Shown in pieces: positions 25,871-34,200 of a DNA stretch of 64,000 nucleotides. Each line of letters starts with the position of its first letter. Within the stretch, counting starts at the first letter, position 1. Source of the DNA: Maribacter_C sp047345145 (GTDB taxonomy: Bacteria; Bacteroidota; Bacteroidia; Flavobacteriales; Flavobacteriaceae); contig NZ_JBLFER010000002.1 of the NCBI RefSeq assembly GCF_047345145.1, forward strand, positions 124,001 through 188,000, read 5' to 3'. The notes under the pieces are model-generated. The model saw only the letters and a list, made by a program, of their open reading frames with translations. It was not told the origin of the DNA and did no database searches. Position numbers and translations under genes: made by a program.

Positions 25871-27706
25871 CTAGAAACTTGCAACAAACTCCAAAAAGAC
25901 CTCCTTATGACTTTCTAGGTCTAGATTCGGTGAAAGTGATACGCGGGCAATATAATCTTTATCACCTTCTTTTGTGGTGCCCTGCGTGGAAGTTGCAGGT
26001 ATCGTCCAGTAACATCCTTTTAGTTGTCCGTAGCTAACACAGTATTTGCTTTCTTCAGGAATCTTGGTAATCATCAAATGGATTAATTTGTGATTCAAGT
26101 CCCTTTTAAACGCTTCTCTTTCTTCAGGGGTATTCCCTTTTGTGGGAAGGTCTAATGAAAACACTGATGGTGTAAAACCTTGATTGGCCAATTCTTCGGA
26201 TACAAAATTGATTTTTGCGGCTGGCAAAGTATCTTGTATAAAGTTTACGAATTCACGGGTGTTCTGATACGCATCCTGAATGCGTTGGTTCATAGAAGGC
26301 AACTGTTCGGCCAGTAGTTGATATTGTAGCGCAGTGGCCTCATTATCACAAAGATTGAGATGGAGTTCTATTTTTTCCATCAAGTTTTCCGTTTTCTTAT
26401 TTCCGACAACATAGCCAGCAGTACATTTTCCGCCACTCGGAAATTTAGAACCACTTGCATAGGAAATCGTTCGAACTGAAGAAAGTATTTCTCCTTCTCC
26501 TAAAAAATGGTAATTCGGGCAAAAGGTTTGGTCCAATATGAAAACAGGGGTGATAGCGGTTTCACCAGTTGGTGTTTTACGAACAGCACTCAATGCCGTT
26601 TCTAATTGTACAAGATCTGGAACTTCAACTCTAGGGTTCGTTGGAATTTCAGCTATGATATACGGTACCGCATCTTCTTCCGCCATTTTACCCAGAACGG
26701 AATGAACACTTTGCACCATATCGTTATCACCGTCTACAGGCAAATCAACTACTTCTACATTTTCAAGGCAGGCGGCAACACGTCTAGCTTGGTCATTCGT
26801 TCCGCCATAACAATTGGGTGGAACCAAAAACCGAATCACTTTTCCTTCGTGGTTTTCTTGCGCATCATGAATTAGTCCCATCATAATAGCATATTGAACG
26901 GACAGTCCGCTAGACCCTACCAATGCCCTTGTTGGTGATTCGGTAACCGCTGCGATTACTTCAATTACTTTTGTCTTGTTTTCCGCACTTTCTTGAAGTT
27001 TGGAAGCAGCTTCGCCTGTCAGTTCTTGTAAAGCAAGCAAACAATTTGCTGGTGTCATGGCGATGGTTTCCCTTCTTCTTACATGCTGAATTTCCGAGAT
27101 ATAATTTTTATTACGCTCACCATTTACGATTAAAACACTTCCCAATTGCGAATGTGTATTGATGAAAAAATCAATCTCGATAGCTATCGGGAAATTCTCA
27201 TCAAAATTATAAAGCTTATCGTCCTCTGAAATAAAAATAGTACTGCCTTCAAACTTGGATATAGCGGACACATTTTCAACATTTTTGAGTTCAAATTGAT
27301 ACCCATAAACACCCTTGATTACTTCAGCATTGAAAAAATTAGGAAGCTCGCCTTTATAAACGATTTGAGTGTTCTTATTCGCTAAAATATTTTTTCTTAG
27401 GATAGCTAAAACCGGAGTCGTCTTAGATGAAAAACTGATAACCCGTTCCGCTTTGATATCATTTAACTTCGCAATAGCCCATTCCAACACACAAGATAAC
27501 GGATGCCCCAAGCGAACATAATCATATGCTGTAGGTAATTCACTGAGTGCCGATTGTTCTGAATTATCAGCATTAAATAAAGCTTCAAACTGTTCTGTGA
27601 ATTGTGTTTTGGCCAATTCTTCGTTGTAAATATCTAGCCGATGTGTGGTTAGGTTTAACCAATCGGCAGGCATATTTTTTAGTATTTCCTTTATATAATT
27701 CTGCAT
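25871..27706 (-). CDS. Long Cys/Met-metabolism PLP-dependent enzyme (611 aa)
   Basis: A 611-residue protein from the Met at 27706; the ORF start at 27733 would overlap the preceding gene. The C-terminal 370 residues are a fold-type I domain of the cystathionine gamma-synthase superfamily: G-L-S-V-Q-Y-A, P-N-C-Y-G-G-T-N, E-I-P-T-N-P-R-V-E-V, I-L-D-Q-T-F-C (cofactor Asp, D392) and A-S-G-S-K-F-P-S-G-G-K (Schiff-base Lys, K421), then C-D-N-E-A-T-A-L-Q. The N-terminal 230 residues follow a similar motif order (Y-x-R-x-G-H-P, F-S-S-K-T-T, I-A-I-E-I-D-F) but lack a lysine site, suggesting a degenerate duplicate; that is inference. The usual length is 380-430. It lies directly after an ASCH lipoprotein and a PLP decarboxylase gene in one unit. 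The substrate is unknown. Confidence 0.75.
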   Translation of the reverse strand: MQNYIKEILKNMPADWLNLTTHRLDIYNEELAKTQFTEQFEALFNADNSEQSALSELPTAYDYVRLGHPLSCVLEWAIAKLNDIKAERVISFSSKTTPVLAILRKNILANKNTQIVYKGELPNFFNAEVIKGVYGYQFELKNVENVSAISKFEGSTIFISEDDKLYNFDENFPIAIEIDFFINTHSQLGSVLIVNGERNKNYISEIQHVRRRETIAMTPANCLLALQELTGEAASKLQESAENKTKVIEVIAAVTESPTRALVGSSGLSVQYAIMMGLIHDAQENHEGKVIRFLVPPNCYGGTNDQARRVAACLENVEVVDLPVDGDNDMVQSVHSVLGKMAEEDAVPYIIAEIPTNPRVEVPDLVQLETALSAVRKTPTGETAITPVFILDQTFCPNYHFLGEGEILSSVRTISYASGSKFPSGGKCTAGYVVGNKKTENLMEKIELHLNLCDNEATALQYQLLAEQLPSMNQRIQDAYQNTREFVNFIQDTLPAAKINFVSEELANQGFTPSVFSLDLPTKGNTPEEREAFKRDLNHKLIHLMITKIPEESKYCVSYGQLKGCYWTIPATSTQGTTKEGDKDYIARVSLSPNLDLESHKEVFLEFVASF

Positions 27707-27707
27707 T

Positions 27708-28262
27708 TTACTTTTCTGTCCAAATTGTTTCAAAACTTTCGAAAACGATAAGCATATCTTCTGTCGGTTTTTCTCCGTTTTCTTCCATTACGGTTGCAAA
27801 AAAGTCCCAATGCGCTTTTTTCCATTTTTTGAGGGGTTCGGTGTTCGTTCCCATATCCTTTGCGGCATAGGCTTTGGAGATCTGATTAAACGGAATCGTA
27901 TCGACCTTGGTAATTTCAATTATGACTTTTGCTTTTCCATCAAAATCGGTTACAATATGTTTTGTCCCAATTTTTGTCAAATCAGCGCCAGCTTCTTTAT
28001 ACCATCGATATAAACCGGTGGTAGTAGCTGTCTTTTTTCCGCTTAAAGTTAATTCCGCTAACCGATTTGCATCTTCTTTATTATTATGAAAATACCAAGA
28101 TTCTGGCATTTCTTTGTCTCTGAATTCGGGGTTCGATTTGACGAAATTGTTCCACATTTCAGAAACGGATTGGTCTATACTGTTTTCTGATTTTATTTCA
28201 TTTTTTGGTTCGCTTTTGCAGCTGACTAAAATTAAAAGGAGGAGAATGGCTATATACTTCAT
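27708..28262 (-). CDS. ASCH-domain lipoprotein
   Basis: A 184-residue protein with a lipoprotein signal: hydrophobic core then L-V-S-C (C15). After a polar linker comes W-Y-F-H-N-N-K-E-D-A-N-R-L-A-E-L and the ASCH hallmark G-K-K-T-A-T-T-T, ending K-K-A-H-W-D-F-F. ASCH domains resemble PUA domains and are normally cytoplasmic, with suggested RNA or nucleotide-amide binding (YqfB is an amidohydrolase). An envelope-anchored version would meet extracellular substrates. It overlaps the upstream decarboxylase stop in a T-A-A-T-G and ends two bases before the PLP enzyme start, so the three genes are one translationally coupled unit. Confidence 0.78.
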   Translation of the reverse strand: MKYIAILLLLILVSCKSEPKNEIKSENSIDQSVSEMWNNFVKSNPEFRDKEMPESWYFHNNKEDANRLAELTLSGKKTATTTGLYRWYKEAGADLTKIGTKHIVTDFDGKAKVIIEITKVDTIPFNQISKAYAAKDMGTNTEPLKKWKKAHWDFFATVMEENGEKPTEDMLIVFESFETIWTEK

Positions 28263-29674
28263 TATGGGTTTATGTCAGGGTTACCATTCTTAGACACAGT
28301 CATTTCTGCGGTTTTAAATAATTCAATAGTTCTTTTAATATCATTTTCAGTTGTCATCCAAGAACAGATGCTAACTCTAATAACAGCTTTTCCTTGCCAA
28401 GTAGAGCCTCCTAACCAACATTCACCAGATTTTTGAATGTATTCAATTATCAGTTTTGTTTTTTCCTCACTCTCGGATGCAACAAGTACTTGGTTAAATA
28501 CAACATCATTTACGATTTGAAATCCAATTTCTTCTAAACCTTTTTCTAATTGTTTTGCTCTTAAATGAAAAGCAGTAACCATTTCATCAATTCCCTTTGT
28601 CCCTAGATATTTCATTGTAGCCCAAAGCTCAATTGCCCTAGAACGTTTTGAAAGTTCAGGTGTGTAAAGAAGTGGATCTCTTTGTTCACTATAAATTATA
28701 TATTCTCCTGTTGCTTGCAGAGAACTTATTAACACATCGGGATGTCTGCATAAAATAACTCCAGAATCATAAGGTGTGTTTAATGTTTTGTGTCCGTCAA
28801 CTGCCCAAGATGAAGCTTTTTCCATTCCCTTGGTCAAATGGGAAAGCGATTTTGATGCAGCAGCCCAAAGTCCAAACGCACCATCAATATGCACCCAAGC
28901 TCCAACTTCATTTGCTAAATCACAAACTTGGTCAAAGTAGTCAAAAGAACCGGTATTGGCATTTCCAGCTTGCAAAAGGACAAGACAACTACGGTCTAAT
29001 TTAGGTAACTCCTCTACTATTAATTTTCCTTGATTGTCAGACGGAATCCACTCTATACTTTTCTTGCCATAACCAAGCATTGCTAAGGTCTTTTTTACAC
29101 TTGCATGCACTTGGTCGTGAGCAATAATTCTTAATTCAGGTGCTCCATTAAGACCGTCTTCATTAATATCCCAATCTAAATTTTTTAATAAATGAAATCT
29201 TGCCGCGGATAAACCACATAAGTTAGCCATAGATGTTCCACTAACGAAACCTGCAATAGTCTCCTTGGGCAGATTGAAAATTTCTTTGAGCCAATTTTCA
29301 CATACAGTCTCTAACTTGGCATTTATTGGTGAAGTCAAGTACAACCCACCACATTGGTCCCAAACATCTGATAACCATTTTACACCCAAAGAAACAGGAA
29401 CAGCTCCACCATTTACAAATCCGAAATAACGACCGCCAGTTTGAGCAATTGTTGCGGGTGAACCAAATTCGTGTAACTGTTCAATAATTTCCTTGGCGGA
29501 AACCGATTCTTTTGGCAAGGTTTGGTCAAAAGAAATCATATTCTCCAAACTTGATTTAGAAGGGAATACATCCATTACTTCGATACCGTCTATGTATTCA
29601 TAAGCGCAAGAACGCGCTTGTTCAAAGATTTCTTTGTTCTTTAGCTCTTCCAACATTTGTTCTTGTATCGCCAT
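28262..29674 (-). CDS. Group II pyridoxal-dependent decarboxylase
   Basis: A 470-residue fold-type I decarboxylase (PF00282 type). The active-site Lys is K296 in V-D-G-H-K-T-L-N-T-P-Y-D. The cofactor Asp is in V-H-I-D-G-A-F-G, with an upstream G-R-Y-F-G-F-V-N-G-G and H-D-Q-V-H-A-S. Relatives act on aromatic L-amino acids, glutamate, diaminobutyrate or cysteine sulfinate; the absence of the animal-type substrate loop signature keeps the substrate open. First gene of the unit with the ASCH lipoprotein and the long Cys/Met PLP enzyme. A 7-bp inverted repeat (29702-29718) lies in its leader. Confidence 0.85.
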   Translation of the reverse strand: MAIQEQMLEELKNKEIFEQARSCAYEYIDGIEVMDVFPSKSSLENMISFDQTLPKESVSAKEIIEQLHEFGSPATIAQTGGRYFGFVNGGAVPVSLGVKWLSDVWDQCGGLYLTSPINAKLETVCENWLKEIFNLPKETIAGFVSGTSMANLCGLSAARFHLLKNLDWDINEDGLNGAPELRIIAHDQVHASVKKTLAMLGYGKKSIEWIPSDNQGKLIVEELPKLDRSCLVLLQAGNANTGSFDYFDQVCDLANEVGAWVHIDGAFGLWAAASKSLSHLTKGMEKASSWAVDGHKTLNTPYDSGVILCRHPDVLISSLQATGEYIIYSEQRDPLLYTPELSKRSRAIELWATMKYLGTKGIDEMVTAFHLRAKQLEKGLEEIGFQIVNDVVFNQVLVASESEEKTKLIIEYIQKSGECWLGGSTWQGKAVIRVSICSWMTTENDIKRTIELFKTAEMTVSKNGNPDINP

Positions 29675-29701
29675 ATTTTTTGATTATGCCCAACAATTAA
29701 C

Positions 29702-29718
29702 TAGCATCAACGATGCTA
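29702..29718. promoter_or_regulatory. Inverted repeat in the decarboxylase leader
   Basis: TAGCATC, AAC, GATGCTA, centred about 36 bases before the decarboxylase ATG. It could be an operator or a small mRNA hairpin; no consensus promoter was found next to it. Confidence 0.4.
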
Positions 29719-29785
29719 TCTCACTCCTATTTTTTAATTATTTATCCCTACAAAATAAAGCTTTTCTGAACTATAAAGAAGTAAG

Positions 29786-30994
29786 CTATCCTTCAAACAA
29801 AGACAATTGCTTACTTTTCTGAGGTTTGACAAACCCATAAATACTTCGCCCGCCATATCTGTGCGATTCTTCATTTTCCTTTTTCACTAAAGCATCAAAA
29901 TTTGTATTCGGTGTAAACCCTCTTTCCGCTTTTTGAGCTAGTTGGGTCAACTTTTTTACTGCTTTTAGCTTGTCGGTATTTCCAATTTTTGCTCTGTCAA
30001 CGGTAATTCTTAGTGTGCCAATAGTCTCATCATACACTTTGGTGGGCACGGGGAAAGGCGTTGCATCTTTTCCGCCATGTGCAAAGGCAAATCGCGCAGG
30101 GTCGGAAAAACGTGAAGGTGTACCATGAATGATTTCACTTACCAAGGTCAGGGACTGCAGCGTTCGTGGTCCAAGCCCTTTGAGCAATAATAAATCCTCG
30201 AACCGCTGAATCTCATTTTCTTGGGCCAACCAAAGGATGCTACCCAAGCGTTTCATATCAACATCCTTTGGTTTGATATGATGGTACACAGGTACCAAAA
30301 GATGCGGAAGTTCCTTTAATATTTTATCTGGGTGCTCATTGGCAATCTCTAAAATACCTTTCTTGGTAGGAAGTGCTTCTTTATGGACCAAGTTCAAAAT
30401 AGCGCCTTGGTTTTTTCCGCAAACCGCGGAATGCGGTTCTTCAACAAAAGACTTGAAACTTTCAGAATGCCAGTGGTAGCGACGTGCCATTCCGTTTGAT
30501 TTGTGCATTCCTTGTTGTACAACAGACCACCTTCCGGTATCGCTAACTACGAAACTATGTAAATAGAGATTGTATCCATCCTGCAGCGCAGTATTATCCA
30601 CCTTCGCACTTAGCTTGCTGCATTTGGCCAAGTGGTTTCCATCGAGTCCGGTTTTATTACCCACTTCGAGTAACTCATGAGGTGTTCTTGTGGATTGCTT
30701 CCCTTTTCCACCGCAAACATAAAGTCCTAATTGCTTGGAAACTGGATTTATGGATTGTTTCAAGACATTCATCACAGTTGTTGTTACTCCAGAGGAATTC
30801 CAATCCATACCAATAACAGAACCGAAACTTTGAAACCAAAACGGGTCGGATAAACGTTCTAAAAAATCCTCCTTGCCTTTTTCCTCAATAATGGTTTCTA
30901 CCATGGGCAGCGCCAATTGCTTCATCCGATTAAAGAGCCAAGTCGGCACGGCTCCACCATGCAATAATAAATCCGCAGTACCCGAACGTTTCAT
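29786..30994 (-). CDS. DUF763 domain-containing protein
   Basis: A 402-residue protein from the Met at 30994; the ORF opens at 31012 within its -7 element, so that start is rejected. The opening K-R-S-G-T-A-D-L-L-L-H-G-G is characteristic of DUF763. Other conserved blocks seen are V-C-G-G-K-G-K-Q-S-T-R-T-P and R-R-Y-H-W-H-S-E-S, and a helix-hairpin-helix-like L-L-L-L-K-G-L-G-P-R-T-L-Q-S-L-T-L sits in the second half. The family occurs in archaea and bacteria and has no established function; the HhH-like segment hints at nucleic acid binding. It is divergent from the nitronate monooxygenase gene, with a 20-bp palindrome between them. Confidence 0.85.
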   Translation of the reverse strand: MKRSGTADLLLHGGAVPTWLFNRMKQLALPMVETIIEEKGKEDFLERLSDPFWFQSFGSVIGMDWNSSGVTTTVMNVLKQSINPVSKQLGLYVCGGKGKQSTRTPHELLEVGNKTGLDGNHLAKCSKLSAKVDNTALQDGYNLYLHSFVVSDTGRWSVVQQGMHKSNGMARRYHWHSESFKSFVEEPHSAVCGKNQGAILNLVHKEALPTKKGILEIANEHPDKILKELPHLLVPVYHHIKPKDVDMKRLGSILWLAQENEIQRFEDLLLLKGLGPRTLQSLTLVSEIIHGTPSRFSDPARFAFAHGGKDATPFPVPTKVYDETIGTLRITVDRAKIGNTDKLKAVKKLTQLAQKAERGFTPNTNFDALVKKENEESHRYGGRSIYGFVKPQKSKQLSLFEG

Positions 30995-31009
30995 TTTTAG
31001 GAATTTATC

Positions 31010-31017
31010 CAAATATA
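31010..31017 (-). promoter_or_regulatory. -7 element for the DUF763 gene
   Basis: The minus strand reads TATATTTG, a perfect match 15 bases before the ATG at 30994, giving a very short leader. Confidence 0.5.
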
Positions 31018-31066
31018 TGGATTTTTTCCAAATCTAAACACGCTGCTTACGCTCTTCGTTTGGCAT

Positions 31067-31086
31067 TTATTATGCATGCATAATAA
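31067..31086. promoter_or_regulatory. Perfect 20-bp palindrome in a divergent promoter region
   Basis: TTATTATGCATGCATAATAA is identical to its reverse complement. It lies about 12-32 bases upstream of the nitronate monooxygenase -7 element and about 50 bases upstream of the DUF763 one, an ideal place for a dimeric regulator acting on the right-hand gene. Confidence 0.6.
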
Positions 31087-31098
31087 TTTAAAAATCCG

Positions 31099-31106
31099 TA
31101 GTTTTG
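31099..31106 (+). promoter_or_regulatory. -7 element for the nitronate monooxygenase gene
   Basis: TAGTTTTG, a perfect match 62 bases before the ATG at 31169. Confidence 0.45.
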
Positions 31107-31168
31107 AAAGCAGGCGAAAATTGCCTGATTATTTATTCCTATTTTTAAGCTACTAAAAATTCATATCG

Positions 31169-32143
31169 ATGAGCGACAAACCTTCTTTTATCAAAGACCT
31201 ATCCTTACCTGCCATGGCAGCACCCATGTTTCTAATTTCAGGACCAAAGCTGGTTGTTGAATGCTGTAAAAATGGCATCGTCGGCACCTTTCCGGCACTG
31301 AATCAAAGAACAAGTGAAGGCTTTGAAGAATGGCTTATCGAAATCAAATCTGAGCTTCAAAAATTTGAGGAAGAAACGGGTAAAAAAGCAGCTCCGTTTG
31401 GAGTGAATTTGATTGTGCACCCTACTAATCCTCGACTGGAGGCCGATATAAAATTATGTGTGAAGCATCAAGTGCCGATTATCATAACTTCCTTAGGAGC
31501 AGTCTCCATGGTGGTAGACGCCATTCACAGTTATGGCGGATTGGTTTTTCACGATATCATCAAAAAACGCCATGCCGAAAAAGCTTCCGAAGCTGGTGTT
31601 GACGGATTAATCCTTGTTGCTGCTGGAGCTGGAGGCCATGCGGGCACGATTAACCCAATGACCTTGGTAGCAGAGGTTAAAAAATTCTTTAAAAAGACGA
31701 TTCTTCTCTCCGGATGTATTAGTACGGGGCGCGATATCGCTTCAGCAATGCAAATGGGCGCTGACCTAGCCTATATGGGCACACGTTTTATCAATACCGA
31801 TGAAGCCAAAGCACCAGATGAGTACAAGAAAATGATTATAGATGCAGGTGCAAGTGATGTGACATATACCGCAGCTATTTCGGGAGTACATGCGAATTTT
31901 CTGGGCGCAAGTTTGAAAGCCGCAGGAATTACAGAGGAAGACCTTAAAAAAGATAGAAAAATAGACTTTGGAAAAGAACTCGATACCGAAGCGAAAGCTT
32001 GGAAAACGATTTGGTCGGCCGGTCAGGGTTCTGCGATGATTGACGACTCGGTTCCTGTTTCTGAATTGATAGACAGTTTGAAATCTGAGTTTAAATCTGC
32101 AATTGAGGAGCAGTATAAAATGTTAGAGACTTATCCCAAATAA
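31169..32143 (+). CDS. Nitronate monooxygenase (2-nitropropane dioxygenase family)
   Basis: A 324-residue FMN-binding TIM-barrel protein. Seen: P-A-M-A-A-P-M-F near the start, P-F-G-V-N-L-I-V, G-A-G-G-H-A-G-T (153-160; H157 is the usual catalytic-base position) and a phosphate-binding G-A-D-L-A-Y-M-G-T-R-F. Members oxidise nitronates such as propionate 3-nitronate; some are flavin-dependent enoyl reductases or other oxidoreductases, so substrate specificity is inferred. The stop lies 5 bases from that of the convergent oxidoreductase gene. Confidence 0.88.
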   Translation: MSDKPSFIKDLSLPAMAAPMFLISGPKLVVECCKNGIVGTFPALNQRTSEGFEEWLIEIKSELQKFEEETGKKAAPFGVNLIVHPTNPRLEADIKLCVKHQVPIIITSLGAVSMVVDAIHSYGGLVFHDIIKKRHAEKASEAGVDGLILVAAGAGGHAGTINPMTLVAEVKKFFKKTILLSGCISTGRDIASAMQMGADLAYMGTRFINTDEAKAPDEYKKMIIDAGASDVTYTAAISGVHANFLGASLKAAGITEEDLKKDRKIDFGKELDTEAKAWKTIWSAGQGSAMIDDSVPVSELIDSLKSEFKSAIEEQYKMLETYPK

Positions 32144-32148
32144 GACTT

Positions 32149-33804
32149 CTAAACCTCCTCGGTTTGAAGTGCGTTCAATTCCCCTAAAAACTGATGGACC
32201 TGGCTTATGGCCATAGAGCCTTCCCCGACGGCTGATGCAACTCGTTTTACGGAGCCCTTTCGAACATCCCCTACAGCGAAAAATCCCGGGATACTTGTCT
32301 CTAAGGACTGAGGTTTTCGATGACTAAAAATAGCACAGGTGGAAAGTTCTTCGTCTTTAATTCTTGGTCCAGTGCAAATGAATCCTTTTTCATCGGTTAC
32401 CACCAAACCTTTCAACCAATCAGTTCCTGGTTTGGCACCTATAAACGTGAATAAATTCGTAATTGATTTTTCGACCTTCTCGCCGTCTTTAGTTTCCAAG
32501 AGGACTGATTCAAGATGATGCTTCCCAAGAAGTTCGACAACCTGTGTGAATAGGTGAACAAAAATATTCGGGGCTGCCTCTATACGTTGTACGAGGTAGT
32601 CACTCATTTTCGCTCCTAAATCACCTCCGCGAAGAATCACATGAACCTCTTTCGCATGGTCTGCGAGAAATAAGGCTGCTTGACCAGCAGAATTACCTCC
32701 ACCAACGACGCCTACTATTTCATCTTTGCAAGAAGAAGCATTCATTCCGGTAGCGGAATAGTAAACACCACTGCCTTCGTACTTCTCAATATTCTTTAAA
32801 GGCAAGTGACTGTAACTTGCACCCGTCGCCGCCATCAAAGCTTTCGATTTAATTTCTTTACCGTTTGTTGCTTGCAACACAAAGTGTTTTCCCGTATGTT
32901 CAATACTTTTTGCTCTATGGGGAATGGAGATATTACACCCAAATTTTTGAGCTTGTACATAGGCCTTATTGGCCAAATCAGTCCCTGAAATTCCTGTCGG
33001 AAAACCAAGATAGTTTTCAATTTTCGAACTCTTACCTGCTTGTCCACCAGGTGCGTTACTATCAATGGTCACCACTTCCAAACCTTCAGAAGCAGCATAA
33101 ACGCTTGCCGCTAAGCCTGCCGGACCCGCTCCAATGACGAGCAAATCAAAGACCTTATCTTCAAAATCCATTAAAACACCTGAATTTCTTGCTACAGAAT
33201 CCAAAGTAGGGTTAGTACAAACTTTAGAATCACTGGTAATCAAAATAGGTAAATTAGATTCCGTAAGGTTAAAATTCAAAAGCAGTTCTTTAGCCTCCTC
33301 CGATTTATCAACATCCAAAAAATTATACCAAATATGATTCTTTTCCATAAAATCGCGAATCGAATAGGTCTCTTTAGAATTTCCAGAACCCAATAATTTG
33401 ATTCCACCTGTAAATTCATTCAATATTGTTTGTTGACGTAATAGAAAGGCATTCAAAAGTAGGTCGCTGATATCACTATGCTGAGTAATGGCTCTTCGCA
33501 GCTGAAGTGGAGTTAACCTTAAAAGTGTTGTTCCGGCTTTTGCAATAGCATGAAACTGTGAACTTCGATTTGAAAGCATTCCGCTATCACCTGAGAACTC
33601 ATTCTTTTGATGGACGACAATCACATTGTTATTATCGGCAGGGTCTTCGATAGATATCTCCCCTTCCAACACTACGAAAAAGTCATACTGTAAATCTCCT
33701 AAGGCAAATACACGTATATTTTTATCAAATGATTCAATTACACCGCTCTCTTTTAAGACACTAATTTGTCGTTGTGTTAATTCTGGAAATCTTGGATCAG
33801 TCAT
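32149..33804 (-). CDS. Thioredoxin-reductase-like oxidoreductase with cNMP-binding domain
   Basis: A 551-residue three-part protein. Residues about 10-125 form a cyclic-nucleotide-binding-type beta roll (G-D-L-Q-Y-D-F-F-V-V-L-E-G). Residues about 135-205 are a thioredoxin/glutaredoxin-like fold without C-x-x-C. From about 218 there is an FAD/NAD(P)H pair of Rossmann domains (G-A-G-P-A-G at 225-230; G-G-G-N-S-A-G at 368-374). The C-x-x-C of true thioredoxin reductases is reduced to one Cys (C359), so classical disulfide reduction is unlikely. The gene follows the UBP zinc-finger gene by 3 bases; this pairing suggests a common process. Effector and substrate are unknown. Confidence 0.85.
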   Translation of the reverse strand: MTDPRFPELTQRQISVLKESGVIESFDKNIRVFALGDLQYDFFVVLEGEISIEDPADNNNVIVVHQKNEFSGDSGMLSNRSSQFHAIAKAGTTLLRLTPLQLRRAITQHSDISDLLLNAFLLRQQTILNEFTGGIKLLGSGNSKETYSIRDFMEKNHIWYNFLDVDKSEEAKELLLNFNLTESNLPILITSDSKVCTNPTLDSVARNSGVLMDFEDKVFDLLVIGAGPAGLAASVYAASEGLEVVTIDSNAPGGQAGKSSKIENYLGFPTGISGTDLANKAYVQAQKFGCNISIPHRAKSIEHTGKHFVLQATNGKEIKSKALMAATGASYSHLPLKNIEKYEGSGVYYSATGMNASSCKDEIVGVVGGGNSAGQAALFLADHAKEVHVILRGGDLGAKMSDYLVQRIEAAPNIFVHLFTQVVELLGKHHLESVLLETKDGEKVEKSITNLFTFIGAKPGTDWLKGLVVTDEKGFICTGPRIKDEELSTCAIFSHRKPQSLETSIPGFFAVGDVRKGSVKRVASAVGEGSMAISQVHQFLGELNALQTEEV

Positions 33805-33807
33805 TTT

Positions 33808-34083
33808 CTAATATCTAGCAATTAATTTATGTTCATAGCACCATAGCCATTTCTCACCAGGTTCGGCAGAATTGATAACAGCATGGCTTTTTGCAACTGC
33901 ATGTTTACTGGCATGCTTGTTAGGTGAACTATCGCAGCAAAGGGTTATACCACATTCTTGACAGGTACGAAGGTGTACCCAAGTGCTTCCGCTTTTCACA
34001 CATTCCTCACATTCATACGCCCGCGGTTTTTTGATTTCCGTAATTGCCTCGATATGCCCGCATTTCTTTATTCTTAAAGCCAT
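33808..34083 (-). CDS. UBP-type zinc-finger protein
   Basis: A 91-residue protein that is essentially one ZnF-UBP domain: C-G-H-I near the N-terminus, C-E-E-C, C-Q-E-C-G, L-C-C-D, H-A-S-K-H and a final W-L-W-C-Y-E-H. In eukaryotes this fold binds the free C-terminus of ubiquitin; bacteria such as this have no ubiquitin, so the ligand must be something else, perhaps a partner protein C-terminus. Its gene directly precedes the cNMP/reductase gene, with a 3-base gap, so the two are cotranscribed. Confidence 0.88.
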   Translation of the reverse strand: MALRIKKCGHIEAITEIKKPRAYECEECVKSGSTWVHLRTCQECGITLCCDSSPNKHASKHAVAKSHAVINSAEPGEKWLWCYEHKLIARY

Positions 34084-34200
34084 CTTTAAATTTACAACAA
34101 AGTTGGTATTCGTGTTTTAATTGGGGTTTAATTATGAAACTTTTAAGTATTTTTAGACTTCAGATAATCCTAATTATCAAACCTTCGAATTAACGAGCCT

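Noticed and set aside
23357..29674. Defence or biosynthetic island
   Set aside because: No nuclease, helicase, methylase, NRPS/PKS or mobility gene; base composition looks like the surroundings.
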